Positions 52,947 through 61,289 of a DNA stretch of 64,000 nucleotides are shown one piece after another; positions within the stretch are counted from its first letter, which is position 1; each line of letters opens with the position of its first letter. This DNA comes from an uncultured Alphaproteobacteria bacterium (GTDB taxonomy: Bacteria; Pseudomonadota; Alphaproteobacteria; Rs-D84). Where the stretch lies: positions 1 to 64,000 of the forward strand of contig CALXML010000004.1 of NCBI GenBank assembly GCA_944389465.1, read 5' to 3'. The position numbers and the translations under genes were made by a program. The notes beneath the pieces were generated by a model, which saw only the letters and a list, made by a program, of their open reading frames with translations, was not told the origin of the DNA and searched no databases.

Positions 52947-53366
52947 TTAGTCAGATAAATTACTAAACATTGAAGCGCGTATAGATGCTTCATCTCTCAA
53001 ATTATACGCACATGTAGAAGCACAGTTTGTGGCACAGGAAGCAGCTGTGCTGTATGATCTAGAAAATACCCATTGTGAAACCGCCGGACTAATCATTCTG
53101 CACCAGCAATATTTATTGTTATCCAATGTATAAGATATTTCTACATAATAATTAGTTGTTGCACCCATTGAACCACCATTTTGCGAGCCACAAAATGCAA
53201 TCCCTTCAATAGACGTACCATCACATGTTGCAGAAAAGTCAGAATCCCGCCCAAAAAAACTAGAACACGTTGTTGATGGTGTTAAGGCTACATATTTTGT
53301 AACCGCCGTGGCGGGTGGGATTGTGGCCGCGCAAATCAGGCCGGTGATTAATAAATATTTTTTCAT
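52947..53366 (-). CDS. Exported cysteine-rich protein under leader RNA copy 2
   Basis: This 139-residue protein begins MKKYLLITGLICAATIPPAT (signal peptide, cleavage near ATA) and has nine cysteines in the mature chain, including KYCWCRM, SCATNCASTC. It has no membrane segment and no domain I recognise. The start is fixed by GGAG 7-10 nt upstream of the ATG at 53366; an upstream in-frame ATG at 53447 would lie inside the RNA leader. It is the first gene of a two-gene operon. Confidence 0.72.
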   Translation of the reverse strand: MKKYLLITGLICAATIPPATAVTKYVALTPSTTCSSFFGRDSDFSATCDGTSIEGIAFCGSQNGGSMGATTNYYVEISYTLDNNKYCWCRMISPAVSQWVFSRSYSTAASCATNCASTCAYNLRDEASIRASMFSNLSD

Positions 53367-53397
53367 ATTCTTATCTCCATTTTCTTTTGTTTGTGAA

Positions 53398-53569
53398 TAA
53401 AGAAAACCACCGGAATTTTCAGGTGGTTGGAGTTTAAGAACAATCACTATAATTGCGTGGTTTATTCAGTATATTCACCACACTCCAACCATAATGGTTG
53501 GATTTGTTTTACGTCGGTGTCCGACGATAGTGAAGGGTTCTTAAGCCCAATATGGGAATACCCCATATC
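53398..53569 (-). promoter_or_regulatory. Structured leader RNA, copy 2 (candidate riboswitch/attenuator)
   Basis: Minus-strand pairings: 5' hairpin ATATGGG/CCCATAT (53550-53568); P1 TTAAGAAC/GTTCTTAA (53537-53544 with 53434-53441); P2 TCACTAT/ATAGTGA (53527-53533 with 53444-53450); P3 CGTCGG-ACA-CCGACG (53512-53526); conserved TAAAACA (53505-53511); P4 TCCAACC/GGTTGGA (53496-53502 with 53484-53490); P5 GTGGT/ACCAC (53477-53481 with 53457-53461) closing GAATATACTGAATAA; ACTCCAACC (53425-53433), able to pair with GGTTGGAGT (53482-53490); terminator AACCACC/GGTGGTT with TTTTCTTT (53398-53428). P1, P2, P3 and P5 differ from copy 1 by paired changes. Confidence 0.72.
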
Positions 53570-53575
53570 AATTTC

Positions 53576-53603
53576 ATAATATCACAGGTGACGGTTAAAT
53601 CAA
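53576..53603 (-). promoter_or_regulatory. Promoter of leader RNA copy 2
   Basis: On the minus strand TTGATT (53598-53603) and TATTAT (53576-53581) with a 16-bp spacer; transcription would start near 53569, at the 5' edge of the folded leader. Confidence 0.55.
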
Positions 53604-53730
53604 CAGCAAAAGTTATCGGTCTGTGACCATACCCAGCACGAATGCCGGTAACGAGAAATCAGCAACTATTTTTGTTTGCCTTTTGTGGATTATTTTTGTA
53701 TCGTTTCTGTATAATTTTGAAGGGTATATT

Positions 53731-53934
53731 ATGGACGAAAAAAAATTATCTTTTGAAGAGGCTTATAAACAACTGACAGAACTGGTAAAAAAAATGGAAT
53801 CCGGCGAATTGCCGTTGGCTGATTCTGTGGCTGCATATGAACAGGGAATTAAGTTAAAGGCATACTGTGAACAGTTATTGAAAGAGGCCGAATTAAAAAT
53901 TGAAACATTAAAAGTTACCCCGCAACAAGCATAA
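53731..53934 (+). CDS. xseB: Exodeoxyribonuclease VII small subunit
   Basis: This 67-residue helical protein has LSFEEAYKQLTELVKKMESG followed by ELPLADSVAAYEQGIKL, the XseB signature. It joins XseA to degrade single-stranded DNA. The start is the ATG at 53731 after GAAGGG; upstream frame sequence is non-coding. xseA is not adjacent. It precedes mutS by 10 nt. The 160 nt before it hold a TATAAT at 53710 and no other feature I can support. Confidence 0.93.
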   Translation: MDEKKLSFEEAYKQLTELVKKMESGELPLADSVAAYEQGIKLKAYCEQLLKEAELKIETLKVTPQQA

Positions 53935-53944
53935 TGGATTTATC

Positions 53945-56515
53945 GTGGCTGAAAAAAGCAAATTAACCCCAGTTATGCAACAATACGTTGATATGAAGGG
54001 CGAAAACCCTGACGCATTGTTGATGTTTCGTTTGGGTGATTTTTACGAGGCTTTTTTTGAAGACGCCAAAACAATCAGTCGCACTTTGGGTTTGGTTCTG
54101 ACCCAGCGTGGCACTGATGGCGACGGCGAAAATATTCCAATGTGCGGGATTCCGTGGCATGCGGCGGATAATTATTTTGGTCGTTTGGTGCGCGCGGGTT
54201 TTCGTGTTGCATTGGTGGAACAAATGGAAACGCCTGCACAGGCCAAGGCCCGCGGGCACAAGTTCATAGACCGAAAAATCATTCGTGTTTTAACCCCCGG
54301 AACATTAACAGATGAAAATTTATTAACGCCAAAAAATTCTAATTTTTTAATTGCTGTTATTTTAACGGATGACAAGCAATTTGAAATTGCGGGTTGTGAT
54401 ATTTCCACCGGTGAATTTTTTGTTGGGCGCACGGCTGATATATTGGATGATTTGGTACGCATCAATCCGGCCGAGGTTATTTATCCAGAACCCTTGGCTG
54501 AAAATGAAACAATTATGCATCTGCGCGATGTGTTCAAAACAACGCCGGTGTATGAAAAATTGTATCATCGTGCGGATATTGATAAAATAGTGGGCAGTGT
54601 TTTTGGCGGTGCTGTTGCCACCGGTGATAATATTGCCATAACGTATGACAGTGCAATTAAGTTATTGGCCGGATATTTATTTAATACCCAGCGTGGCGCG
54701 TCAATAACATTCCGCGCGCCTTATTTATATAAGTCTGGGCGTCAGTTATTGATTGATTCCGCCACATGGAAAAGTTTGGAAATAGATGCGCCAATGAATG
54801 ACGGCGGCCTGTGTTTGGTTGATGTGCTGGATAATACTAAAACAGCGGCGGGCGCACGTAAATTACGTTCTTATTTGCGCACATTATCGGCGGACGTAAA
54901 TGAAATACATCGCCGGCAATCGCACATTGGGCATATGGTTTTGAACAGGGATGTCGCGGGCGCGGTTGAAAATATGTTATCGTCTGTGCCTGATGTTGGG
55001 CGCAGTTTATCACGTCTGTTGTCTGGCCGTGGTACACCACGTGATATGCGCCACGTAACAGATTTTATGATTGAATTGCCAAATGCAAAAATGTTGGGCG
55101 CACGTCTGGATGATGAAATGGCCGCGCGTTTTGCGAACATAAATACGCATGATGAATTGGCATTAAAATTAAATTCGGCATTAAATGATGAATTGCCAAC
55201 TTTTTTCCGTGATGGCAATGTTGTACGCGCCGGTTTTGATGCATCGTTGGATAATATGCGTGGTTTGGCACACGGGGCCAAGGAAACAATTGCCAGTATG
55301 CAATCTGAATATGCCGCGTCCACCGGCATACATAACCTGAAAATAAAATATAATAATATTTTGGGCTATTTCATAGAAGTTCCATCCGCACGCGCAGATG
55401 TTTTAATGCAACCGGAATCGGGCTTTATACATCGTCAAACAATGTCCGGTAATATGCGTTTTACAACCGCGCGGTTAATAGATTTGGATAATGATGTGCG
55501 GTCGGCCGCTGAAAAATCTGCCGCCATAGAGGCTGAAATAATATCCAACCTGATTGATGAAATTCGCATCGCGTCCGATGATTTATTGGCCACGGCGGAT
55601 TTGCTGGCGGATTTAGACACTTGGTATTCTTTGGCCGTTGTGGCGGATAAATATTCATGGGTGCGGCCTGAAATTACCGATGATGTTGCGTTTGATGTTG
55701 TTGGTGGCCGACATCCGGTGATTGATTTCGTACTGCGTCGCACGGGTGACAATTTTGTTAAAAATGATTGTAATTTAAACGTTAAATCGGTTGCATTATT
55801 AACAGGCCCAAATATGGCTGGTAAGTCAACATATTTGCGTCAAAATGCATTATTGGTTGTGTTGGCGCATCTGGGGTCGTTTGTGCCGGCAGTGCGTGCA
55901 ACAATTGGCATTTGTGACCAGTTGTTCAGTCGCGTTGGTGCATCTGATAACTTGGCGGCGGGCCAGTCAACCTTTATGGTGGAAATGAGTGAAACCGCCA
56001 ATATCTTGCGCCGTGCGACAAAGCAATCTTTTATAATTTTTGATGAAATAGGTCGCGGCACATCAACATATGATGGTATGGCCATTGCGCAGGCTGTTTT
56101 GGAATACGTTGACGAACTGCGTGCACGAACTTTATTTGCCACGCATTATCATGAATTAACCGCACTGGTTGGTGATGACGCGGGACAGTTGCAAAATGTG
56201 TCCTGTTTGACCATTGATGTGCGCGAACATAATAACGAAATAATATTTATGCATAAAATAATTTCAGGTGTTGCAAATCGTTCATATGGGATTCAGGTTG
56301 CAAAAATGGCGGGTATGCCGGCATCTGTTGTTGCCCGTGCACAACAGGTTCTGGATGGACTGGAATCACACAATCACACACTGTGTGACACCGGTAACGA
56401 TGCCCAAACATCAATTGCGCAACAGAATGCACCCGAACGAAAAACATCGGATAAGTCGCAGCCCCGTGTTGCAGAACCACAAAAACACAGTGTTCAATTG
56501 AACCTGTTTGGATAA
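53945..56515 (+). CDS. mutS: DNA mismatch repair protein MutS
   Basis: This 856-residue mismatch sensor begins with GTG (MAEKSKLTPVMQQYVDMK). It has the mismatch-wedge motif GDFYEAFFEDA near residue 30, connector, lever and clamp domains, and the C-terminal ATPase with Walker A GPNMAGKST, FDEIGRGTSTYDG and FATHYHEL. A short C-terminal tail ends VQLNLFG, a sliding-clamp-binding-like QLNLF peptide. Full length. It follows xseB by 10 nt. Confidence 0.97.
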   Translation: MAEKSKLTPVMQQYVDMKGENPDALLMFRLGDFYEAFFEDAKTISRTLGLVLTQRGTDGDGENIPMCGIPWHAADNYFGRLVRAGFRVALVEQMETPAQAKARGHKFIDRKIIRVLTPGTLTDENLLTPKNSNFLIAVILTDDKQFEIAGCDISTGEFFVGRTADILDDLVRINPAEVIYPEPLAENETIMHLRDVFKTTPVYEKLYHRADIDKIVGSVFGGAVATGDNIAITYDSAIKLLAGYLFNTQRGASITFRAPYLYKSGRQLLIDSATWKSLEIDAPMNDGGLCLVDVLDNTKTAAGARKLRSYLRTLSADVNEIHRRQSHIGHMVLNRDVAGAVENMLSSVPDVGRSLSRLLSGRGTPRDMRHVTDFMIELPNAKMLGARLDDEMAARFANINTHDELALKLNSALNDELPTFFRDGNVVRAGFDASLDNMRGLAHGAKETIASMQSEYAASTGIHNLKIKYNNILGYFIEVPSARADVLMQPESGFIHRQTMSGNMRFTTARLIDLDNDVRSAAEKSAAIEAEIISNLIDEIRIASDDLLATADLLADLDTWYSLAVVADKYSWVRPEITDDVAFDVVGGRHPVIDFVLRRTGDNFVKNDCNLNVKSVALLTGPNMAGKSTYLRQNALLVVLAHLGSFVPAVRATIGICDQLFSRVGASDNLAAGQSTFMVEMSETANILRRATKQSFIIFDEIGRGTSTYDGMAIAQAVLEYVDELRARTLFATHYHELTALVGDDAGQLQNVSCLTIDVREHNNEIIFMHKIISGVANRSYGIQVAKMAGMPASVVARAQQVLDGLESHNHTLCDTGNDAQTSIAQQNAPERKTSDKSQPRVAEPQKHSVQLNLFG

Positions 56516-56526
56516 AAGGAAAAAGT

Positions 56527-57009
56527 ATGTATGTTCGCCCGTTAATAGTATTCAAAACCCCATTTTATCAGCCAGCCTACAGCGAGTTCAGAAATCCGTC
56601 AGAATTGCAGAAATTTTTGGCGGGTTTTGACTTTATGCGTCCGCATACATGTTCACGCCTGCAAACTGGGTTGCCAGAATTTCAATTGGGGACTAAATTG
56701 GAATTTACATTGGACGGGTATTTTTGCGAATCAAACATACAGTGGGGACCACGTTTTATAGTTGGGCGTTCGGTACGTACAGATGGCCATCGCATAATCG
56801 CAGAAATCCCAATGGATGTTGCGGATACGGATGGCAAAATGGTAAGACGCGAATATAAAACAGTTCAATTACACCGCGGTATGGCAGACGCCATAATAAA
56901 TTTGCAAAATATGCAACAACTGTGGCCACGCACAGAAGAAAGCCGTTCGGAATTTGTAAAGTTTTTAACATATCTGAATCGTCAAAAATATCAAATAAAG
57001 CGCAGATAA
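56527..57009 (+). CDS. Hypothetical protein between mutS and truB
   Basis: This 160-residue soluble protein, starting MYVRPLIVFKTPFYQPAYSEF, is beta-rich in the middle (GTKLEFTLDGYFCESNIQWG) and has a basic C terminus. No signal peptide or membrane segment is present. I do not recognise a family. It is 11 nt after mutS and 1 nt before truB, so it belongs to this DNA/RNA maintenance operon. AAAGGAAAAAG precedes the ATG. Confidence 0.7.
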   Translation: MYVRPLIVFKTPFYQPAYSEFRNPSELQKFLAGFDFMRPHTCSRLQTGLPEFQLGTKLEFTLDGYFCESNIQWGPRFIVGRSVRTDGHRIIAEIPMDVADTDGKMVRREYKTVQLHRGMADAIINLQNMQQLWPRTEESRSEFVKFLTYLNRQKYQIKRR

Positions 57010-57010
57010 A

Positions 57011-57883
57011 ATGGATTCTGGTTGGATAATTTTGGACAAGCCGTCTGGTATGTTTTCGCGTCGCGCCGCTGGTATTGTTGCGCGGATGTTTGGGGCACGT
57101 ACATTTGGTCATATCGGCACGTTGGATGAAATGGCATCTGGGGTATTGCCAATTGCGCTGGGGGCGGCAACAAAAATGATTCCATTTGTGGAAATGGCGC
57201 GCCCATCTGTTAAAGAATATGAATTTTCATGCGTTTTTGGTTATGAAACAGATACGCTGGATGCATTGGGACATGAAATTGCGCGAACAGATATAATCCC
57301 GTCACAATCCGCGGTTGAACGGGCCGTGTCACAGTCAATTGGTGATATTGAACAAATTCCACCAATATACAGTGCGGTGCATATTAATGGTCGGCGTGCA
57401 TATGATGTGGCGCGTCGGGGTGGGGCAGTTGATTTACCGCCACACCATGTGCATATTGATTCATTAAATTTATTGAACATAAATGGCGCGGTGTGGACAT
57501 TTCGCACACGTTGTTCCCGTGGGACATATGTGCGTGCAATTGCACGTGATATTGCCAAAATTTGTGGCACATTGGCCACTGTTACAATGATTCGCCGTAC
57601 GGAAAGCATTGGTTTCAGTGTAAAAAATGCAGTACAACTTGATTTTTTGGAAAATCTGTTTAATAATGGTGGGGATTTCAGACAATATCTGAAACCAATT
57701 GATTTCGGACTGGGGGACATTCCGGTTTGGAATCTGGATGATAAATCGGCCGTGTTATATAAGAATGGCGGATTTATTGAAACGGGTGACGCGGATGGTC
57801 TGCGCCGTGTGTACAGTGGTTCTGAATTTATCGGAATCGGAATGGTTGCGGATGGCGTGTTGCGCCCAAAACGAACAATTTAA
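57011..57883 (+). CDS. truB: tRNA pseudouridine synthase B
   Basis: This 290-residue enzyme makes pseudouridine 55 in the T loop of tRNAs. It has WIILDKPSGMFS, the catalytic Asp in HIGTLDEMASGVLP, YEFSCVFGYETDTLDA and RTRCSRGTYVRAIARDI. Length is normal. It starts 1 nt after the preceding gene and is followed by rpsO after 18 nt, the common truB-rpsO-pnp order. Confidence 0.96.
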   Translation: MDSGWIILDKPSGMFSRRAAGIVARMFGARTFGHIGTLDEMASGVLPIALGAATKMIPFVEMARPSVKEYEFSCVFGYETDTLDALGHEIARTDIIPSQSAVERAVSQSIGDIEQIPPIYSAVHINGRRAYDVARRGGAVDLPPHHVHIDSLNLLNINGAVWTFRTRCSRGTYVRAIARDIAKICGTLATVTMIRRTESIGFSVKNAVQLDFLENLFNNGGDFRQYLKPIDFGLGDIPVWNLDDKSAVLYKNGGFIETGDADGLRRVYSGSEFIGIGMVADGVLRPKRTI

Positions 57884-57901
57884 CGATAAAGGAAAACGAT
57901 A

Positions 57902-58174
57902 ATGTCCATTACAAAAGAAAAGAAAAGCGAATTGATTCAGGCGTACAAAACAACTGACAAGGATAACGGTGGTTCTGCTGCGTCACAGGTTGCTGTTTTA
58001 ACAGAACGCATTCGCAATTTGACGGAACATATGAAAAACAATCACAAAGACCAACATTCAAAACGTGGTTTGTTGTTGATGGTAAACCGTCGTAAAAAAT
58101 TATTGGCATACATTAAAAAACGTAATGTATCCGAATACGAAGAACTGATTAAGAAATTGGGTCTGCGTAAATAA
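57902..58174 (+). CDS. rpsO: 30S ribosomal protein uS15
   Basis: This 90-residue protein has the S15 pattern [20 protein letters not shown] followed by [20 protein letters not shown]. It binds the 16S rRNA central domain early in assembly. AAAGGA precedes the ATG. A terminator separates it from pnp. Confidence 0.97.
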   Translation: MSITKEKKSELIQAYKTTDKDNGGSAASQVAVLTERIRNLTEHMKNNHKDQHSKRGLLLMVNRRKKLLAYIKKRNVSEYEELIKKLGLRK

Positions 58175-58178
58175 TTAA

Positions 58179-58199
58179 CGGGGCATTGCCCCGTTTTTG
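58179..58199 (+). terminator. rpsO terminator
   Basis: ACGGGGC-ATT-GCCCCGT followed by T4, 5 nt after the stop codon. Confidence 0.8.
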
Positions 58200-58225
58200 C
58201 TGCAAAAAATGTATAACGAAAAAGT

Positions 58226-58253
58226 TTGCATATGGGCAAATATCTTTTATAAT
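58226..58253 (+). promoter_or_regulatory. Promoter of pnp
   Basis: TTGCAT (58226-58231) and a perfect TATAAT (58248-58253) with a 16-bp spacer; about 98 nt of leader follow. Confidence 0.6.
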
Positions 58254-58260
58254 CACATAA

Positions 58261-58327
58261 TGCGAAGGATAAATTATTCATTCTTGCATTTTATTTGGAA
58301 TGCAAAAACGAATGATTTTTCTTCGCA
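58261..58327 (+). promoter_or_regulatory. Long hairpin in the pnp leader
   Basis: TGCGAAG/CTTCGCA (58261-58267 with 58321-58327), TCATTC/GAATGA (58278-58283 with 58310-58315) and GCATT/AATGC (58286-58290 with 58299-58303) stack into one long imperfect stem. In E. coli a pnp leader stem is cut by RNase III and then degraded by PNPase, giving autoregulation; the same use here is inference. Confidence 0.55.
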
Positions 58328-58358
58328 ATAAAAAAGCAGTAAATATGGAGAAAAAAAT

Positions 58359-60527
58359 ATGTTATTTGGTTTATTTAACAAAGATGAAAAAAAACATTTA
58401 AATAATCCGGTTGTGGTTGAAATACCGTACGGTGATGAAACATTGCGTCTGGAAACGGGCCGTATGGCAAAGCAGGCCAATGGTTCTGTTTTGGCAACAA
58501 TGGGTGGCACAATGGTTTTGGCAACGGTTTGTGCAGAAAAGACCGCAGTAGAAGGTCAGGATTTTTTTCCTTTGACGGTTGATTATCAGGAAAAGTTTGC
58601 ATCTGCTGGTCGTATCCCCGGTTCACGCGACAGACGCGAGGGCAAGGCCTCTACCAGTGAAACATTGATTGCGCGTTTGATTGACCGCCCAATTCGTCCG
58701 TTGTTTCCTGAAACCTTTAAGAACAAGGTTCAAATAGTGGCACAGGTTTTTTCTTATGATAAAAAGAATCAACCTGATATTTTGGCAATGATTGCATCAT
58801 CTGCGGCGTTGGCATTATCTGGTGTTCCGTTTGCTGGCCCAATTGGTGCGGCGCGTGTTGGCTATGCAGATGGTAAATATGTTTTAAATCCATCCAAAAA
58901 ATTCACAGAAGATTCAGAAATGGATTTGGTTGTTGCCGCGACCAAGGATGGCGTGTTAATGGTTGAATCCGAAATCGGCGAATTGGACGAAGAAACAGTT
59001 TTGGGCGCGGTTAAATTTGGCTTTGATGCTCAGCAAACTGTTATTAACGCAATTAATGAATTGGCGGACGCAGCGGGCAAAGAACGTTGGGCCGTACCTG
59101 AAAAATCCGCTGAATACATCGCAATGGAACAAGATTTTGAATCTTTTGCTGGTGATATTGAATCCGCATTACAGATTAAGGAAAAGTTGGTTCGTTTGGA
59201 CACTTTGGCACAAATTCATACTGCGGCCAAGGCACGTATTGCGGAATTATTTCCTGAAACAGAAACGGCCACATCAACATTGGAATCATGGGCCGACGAA
59301 ATCGTTGAAAATATTACTGCACGTATTATGCGTGGCAATATTTTGGCGGGTCATCCACGTATTGACGGGCGTGATAATAAAACAGTTCGTCCAATTGAAA
59401 TTGAATTGGGCGTATTACCACGTGCACACGGTTCTGCATTATTCACCCGCGGTGAAACACAGGCTTTGGTTTCATTAACATTGGGTGGTGGCAAGGATGC
59501 ATTACCAATTGAAAGTCTGGACGGGGCCGAAGAACGCGATTTCATATTAAACTATAACTTCCCCGGATATTCTGTTGGCGAATGCAAGGGATTAAAATCC
59601 CCCGGTCGTCGTGAAATAGGTCACGGTAATTTGGCATGGCGTGCATTGCACCCGATGATGCCATCGCGCAGCGAATTTGACTATGTCGTGCGTGTTGTGT
59701 CTGACATTTTGGAATCAAATGGTTCGTCATCCATGGCAACAACATGCGGCGCGACATTGGCAATGATGGATGGCGGTGTGCCATTAAAGCGTCCTGTGGC
59801 CGGTATCGCAATGGGATTGATTAAAGAGGGTGATGATTACGCCATTTTAACCGACATTTTGGGTGACGAAGACCACTTGGGCGATATGGATTTCAAGGTT
59901 ACTGGTACATCACAGGGTATTACCGCCCTGCAGATGGATATTAAAATTACATCCATAACCTTTGAAATTATGAAACACGCATTGGAACAGGCGCGCGATG
60001 GCCGTATGCACATTTTGGGCAAGATTGAGAAAGCGATTAAAGCCCCACGTGCACAGGTATCTGAATACGCACCACAAATGTACACAATGAAAATCAATCC
60101 GGACAAGGTTCGTGATGTCATTGGCAAGGGCGGTGTTGTTATTCAGGCCCTGACACGCGACACAAATACCACCATTGATTTAGAAGATGACGGCACAGTA
60201 AAAATTATGGCCACGTCCAAGGAAGATGCTGATGCAGCAATCGCGCGGATAAAGGACATTGTTGCCGAACCAGAAGTTGGTGAAATATATGCTGGTGTCG
60301 TATCAGGTGTCAAAGATTTTGGCTTGTTTGTCAAGATATTGAACGGTTTTGAATCCATGGTTCATATATCTGAAATTACTGGCGAACGCATTGCTAAAAT
60401 AGAAGATGCCGGATATAAAGAGGGCGATAAAGTATTTGTACGATTCTTGGGCGCGGACAAGCGTGGAAAAACACGTATGTCCATGGTTGGAATTGACCAA
60501 AAATCGGGCAAAGAAATAAAAAAATAA
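58359..60527 (+). CDS. pnp: Polynucleotide phosphorylase
   Basis: This 722-residue 3'-5' exoribonuclease has two RNase PH domains (the second with TRGETQALVSLTLG and ATTCGATLAMMDGGVP), a KH domain (IGKGGVVIQALTRD near residue 590) and a C-terminal S1 domain (GEIYAGVVSGVKDFGLFVKI). The N terminus has a short extra stretch, MLFGLFNKDEKK, before the conserved start region. TATGGAG precedes the ATG. It has its own promoter and a leader stem; it is followed by a hairpin at 60540-60561. Confidence 0.97.
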   Translation: MLFGLFNKDEKKHLNNPVVVEIPYGDETLRLETGRMAKQANGSVLATMGGTMVLATVCAEKTAVEGQDFFPLTVDYQEKFASAGRIPGSRDRREGKASTSETLIARLIDRPIRPLFPETFKNKVQIVAQVFSYDKKNQPDILAMIASSAALALSGVPFAGPIGAARVGYADGKYVLNPSKKFTEDSEMDLVVAATKDGVLMVESEIGELDEETVLGAVKFGFDAQQTVINAINELADAAGKERWAVPEKSAEYIAMEQDFESFAGDIESALQIKEKLVRLDTLAQIHTAAKARIAELFPETETATSTLESWADEIVENITARIMRGNILAGHPRIDGRDNKTVRPIEIELGVLPRAHGSALFTRGETQALVSLTLGGGKDALPIESLDGAEERDFILNYNFPGYSVGECKGLKSPGRREIGHGNLAWRALHPMMPSRSEFDYVVRVVSDILESNGSSSMATTCGATLAMMDGGVPLKRPVAGIAMGLIKEGDDYAILTDILGDEDHLGDMDFKVTGTSQGITALQMDIKITSITFEIMKHALEQARDGRMHILGKIEKAIKAPRAQVSEYAPQMYTMKINPDKVRDVIGKGGVVIQALTRDTNTTIDLEDDGTVKIMATSKEDADAAIARIKDIVAEPEVGEIYAGVVSGVKDFGLFVKILNGFESMVHISEITGERIAKIEDAGYKEGDKVFVRFLGADKRGKTRMSMVGIDQKSGKEIKK

Positions 60528-60539
60528 AGTAAACAAATA

Positions 60540-60561
60540 AATGCGCCCGATGGGCGCATTT
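60540..60561 (+). terminator. Hairpin after pnp
   Basis: AATGCGCCC-GAT-GGGCGCATT followed by TATAAA; the T run is weak, so read-through into ybaB is likely. Confidence 0.55.
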
Positions 60562-60586
60562 ATAAACGCAAATGGGGAAAGAAGAA

Positions 60587-60886
60587 ATGGATATGGAAAC
60601 TTTATTGGCACAGGCCAATGCATTACAGGAAAAAGTTAATAATGCCCAAAATCAACTGGCCAGTATGCATGTCAAGGGAATTGCCGACGGCGGTGCGGTA
60701 ATAATTGATATGACTGGTAAATATGATTTGGCAAATTTGACAATTCGTGATGATGTAATGTCGCGTGGTGCGGCGGCTGTGGCAGAATTGGTAAGTGCCG
60801 CATATAATGATGCAAAACAAAAGGCAGATGAATTAATTGACCGTGTAATGGGCGCGGCCACGGCCGGTGTTCCATTGCCGGAATAG
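60587..60886 (+). CDS. ybaB: YbaB/EbfC family nucleoid-associated protein
   Basis: This 99-residue protein is of the YbaB/EbfC DNA-binding type: an N-terminal helix (LLAQANALQEKVNNAQNQLA), a three-stranded sheet with GGAVIIDMTGKYDLANLTI, and a C-terminal helix (AAYNDAKQKADELIDRVMG). It forms a dimer that binds DNA. The ATG at 60587 is preferred because GGGGAAAG lies before it; an in-frame ATG 15 nt upstream has no ribosome binding site. Genes dnaX and recR, its usual neighbours, are absent. Confidence 0.9.
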   Translation: MDMETLLAQANALQEKVNNAQNQLASMHVKGIADGGAVIIDMTGKYDLANLTIRDDVMSRGAAAVAELVSAAYNDAKQKADELIDRVMGAATAGVPLPE

Positions 60887-60946
60887 GGTACAGAATAAAA
60901 AACTGGACAAGTGGGAAAAAATGGTTTATTATACTGCCACTGTTTC

Positions 60947-61023
60947 GGATGTTTAGCTCAGTTGATTAGAGCATCTCGTTTACACCGAGAGGGTCGGGGG
61001 TTTGAGTCCCTCAACATCCACCA
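60947..61023 (+). tRNA. tRNA-Val (UAC anticodon), A19-U56 variant
   Basis: A 77-nt cloverleaf: acceptor GGATGTT/AACATCC, D loop AGTTGATTA, anticodon loop TTTACAC giving UAC (valine), T loop TTTGAGT and encoded CCA. Positions 19 and 56 are A and T where the other tRNAs in the window have G and C, a paired change in the elbow contact. Its 3' end is repeated at 61287-61308. Confidence 0.93.
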
Positions 61024-61031
61024 CAAAACAT

Positions 61032-61055
61032 AATCGCCCAATGGGCGATTTTATT
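61032..61055 (+). terminator. Terminator after tRNA-Val(UAC)
   Basis: AATCGCCC-AAT-GGGCGATT followed by TTATTTT; flanking CACAAAA and TTTTGTG extend the pairing. Confidence 0.75.
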
Positions 61056-61165
61056 TTGTGCATGGGGATGTGGGACGAAAACCCCCGCGGGGTGTTTGAC
61101 AATGAGTCAGCGAGCATTTTAATAAAATGCGAGTGCAGTACGCATCAGCGTACGTGAACGAATGC

Positions 61166-61289
61166 CCCGCAGCCGGCGATATTAACGCCGTGCGAGGGAA
61201 TCCGAGTATATAAGGTCAAGCGACGCGCAGACCGAATAACTATTGAGGATACCCGCAGCCGGCGGTATTAACGCCGTGCGAGGGAATCC
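61166..61289. repeat. 38-bp direct repeat, two copies
   Basis: CCCGCAGCCGGCG (A or G) TATTAACGCCG followed by TGCGAGGGAATCC occurs at 61166-61203 and 61252-61289, with one base different. Each copy has a GGCG/CGCC hairpin. The second copy runs into the duplicated tRNA end. Confidence 0.8.
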
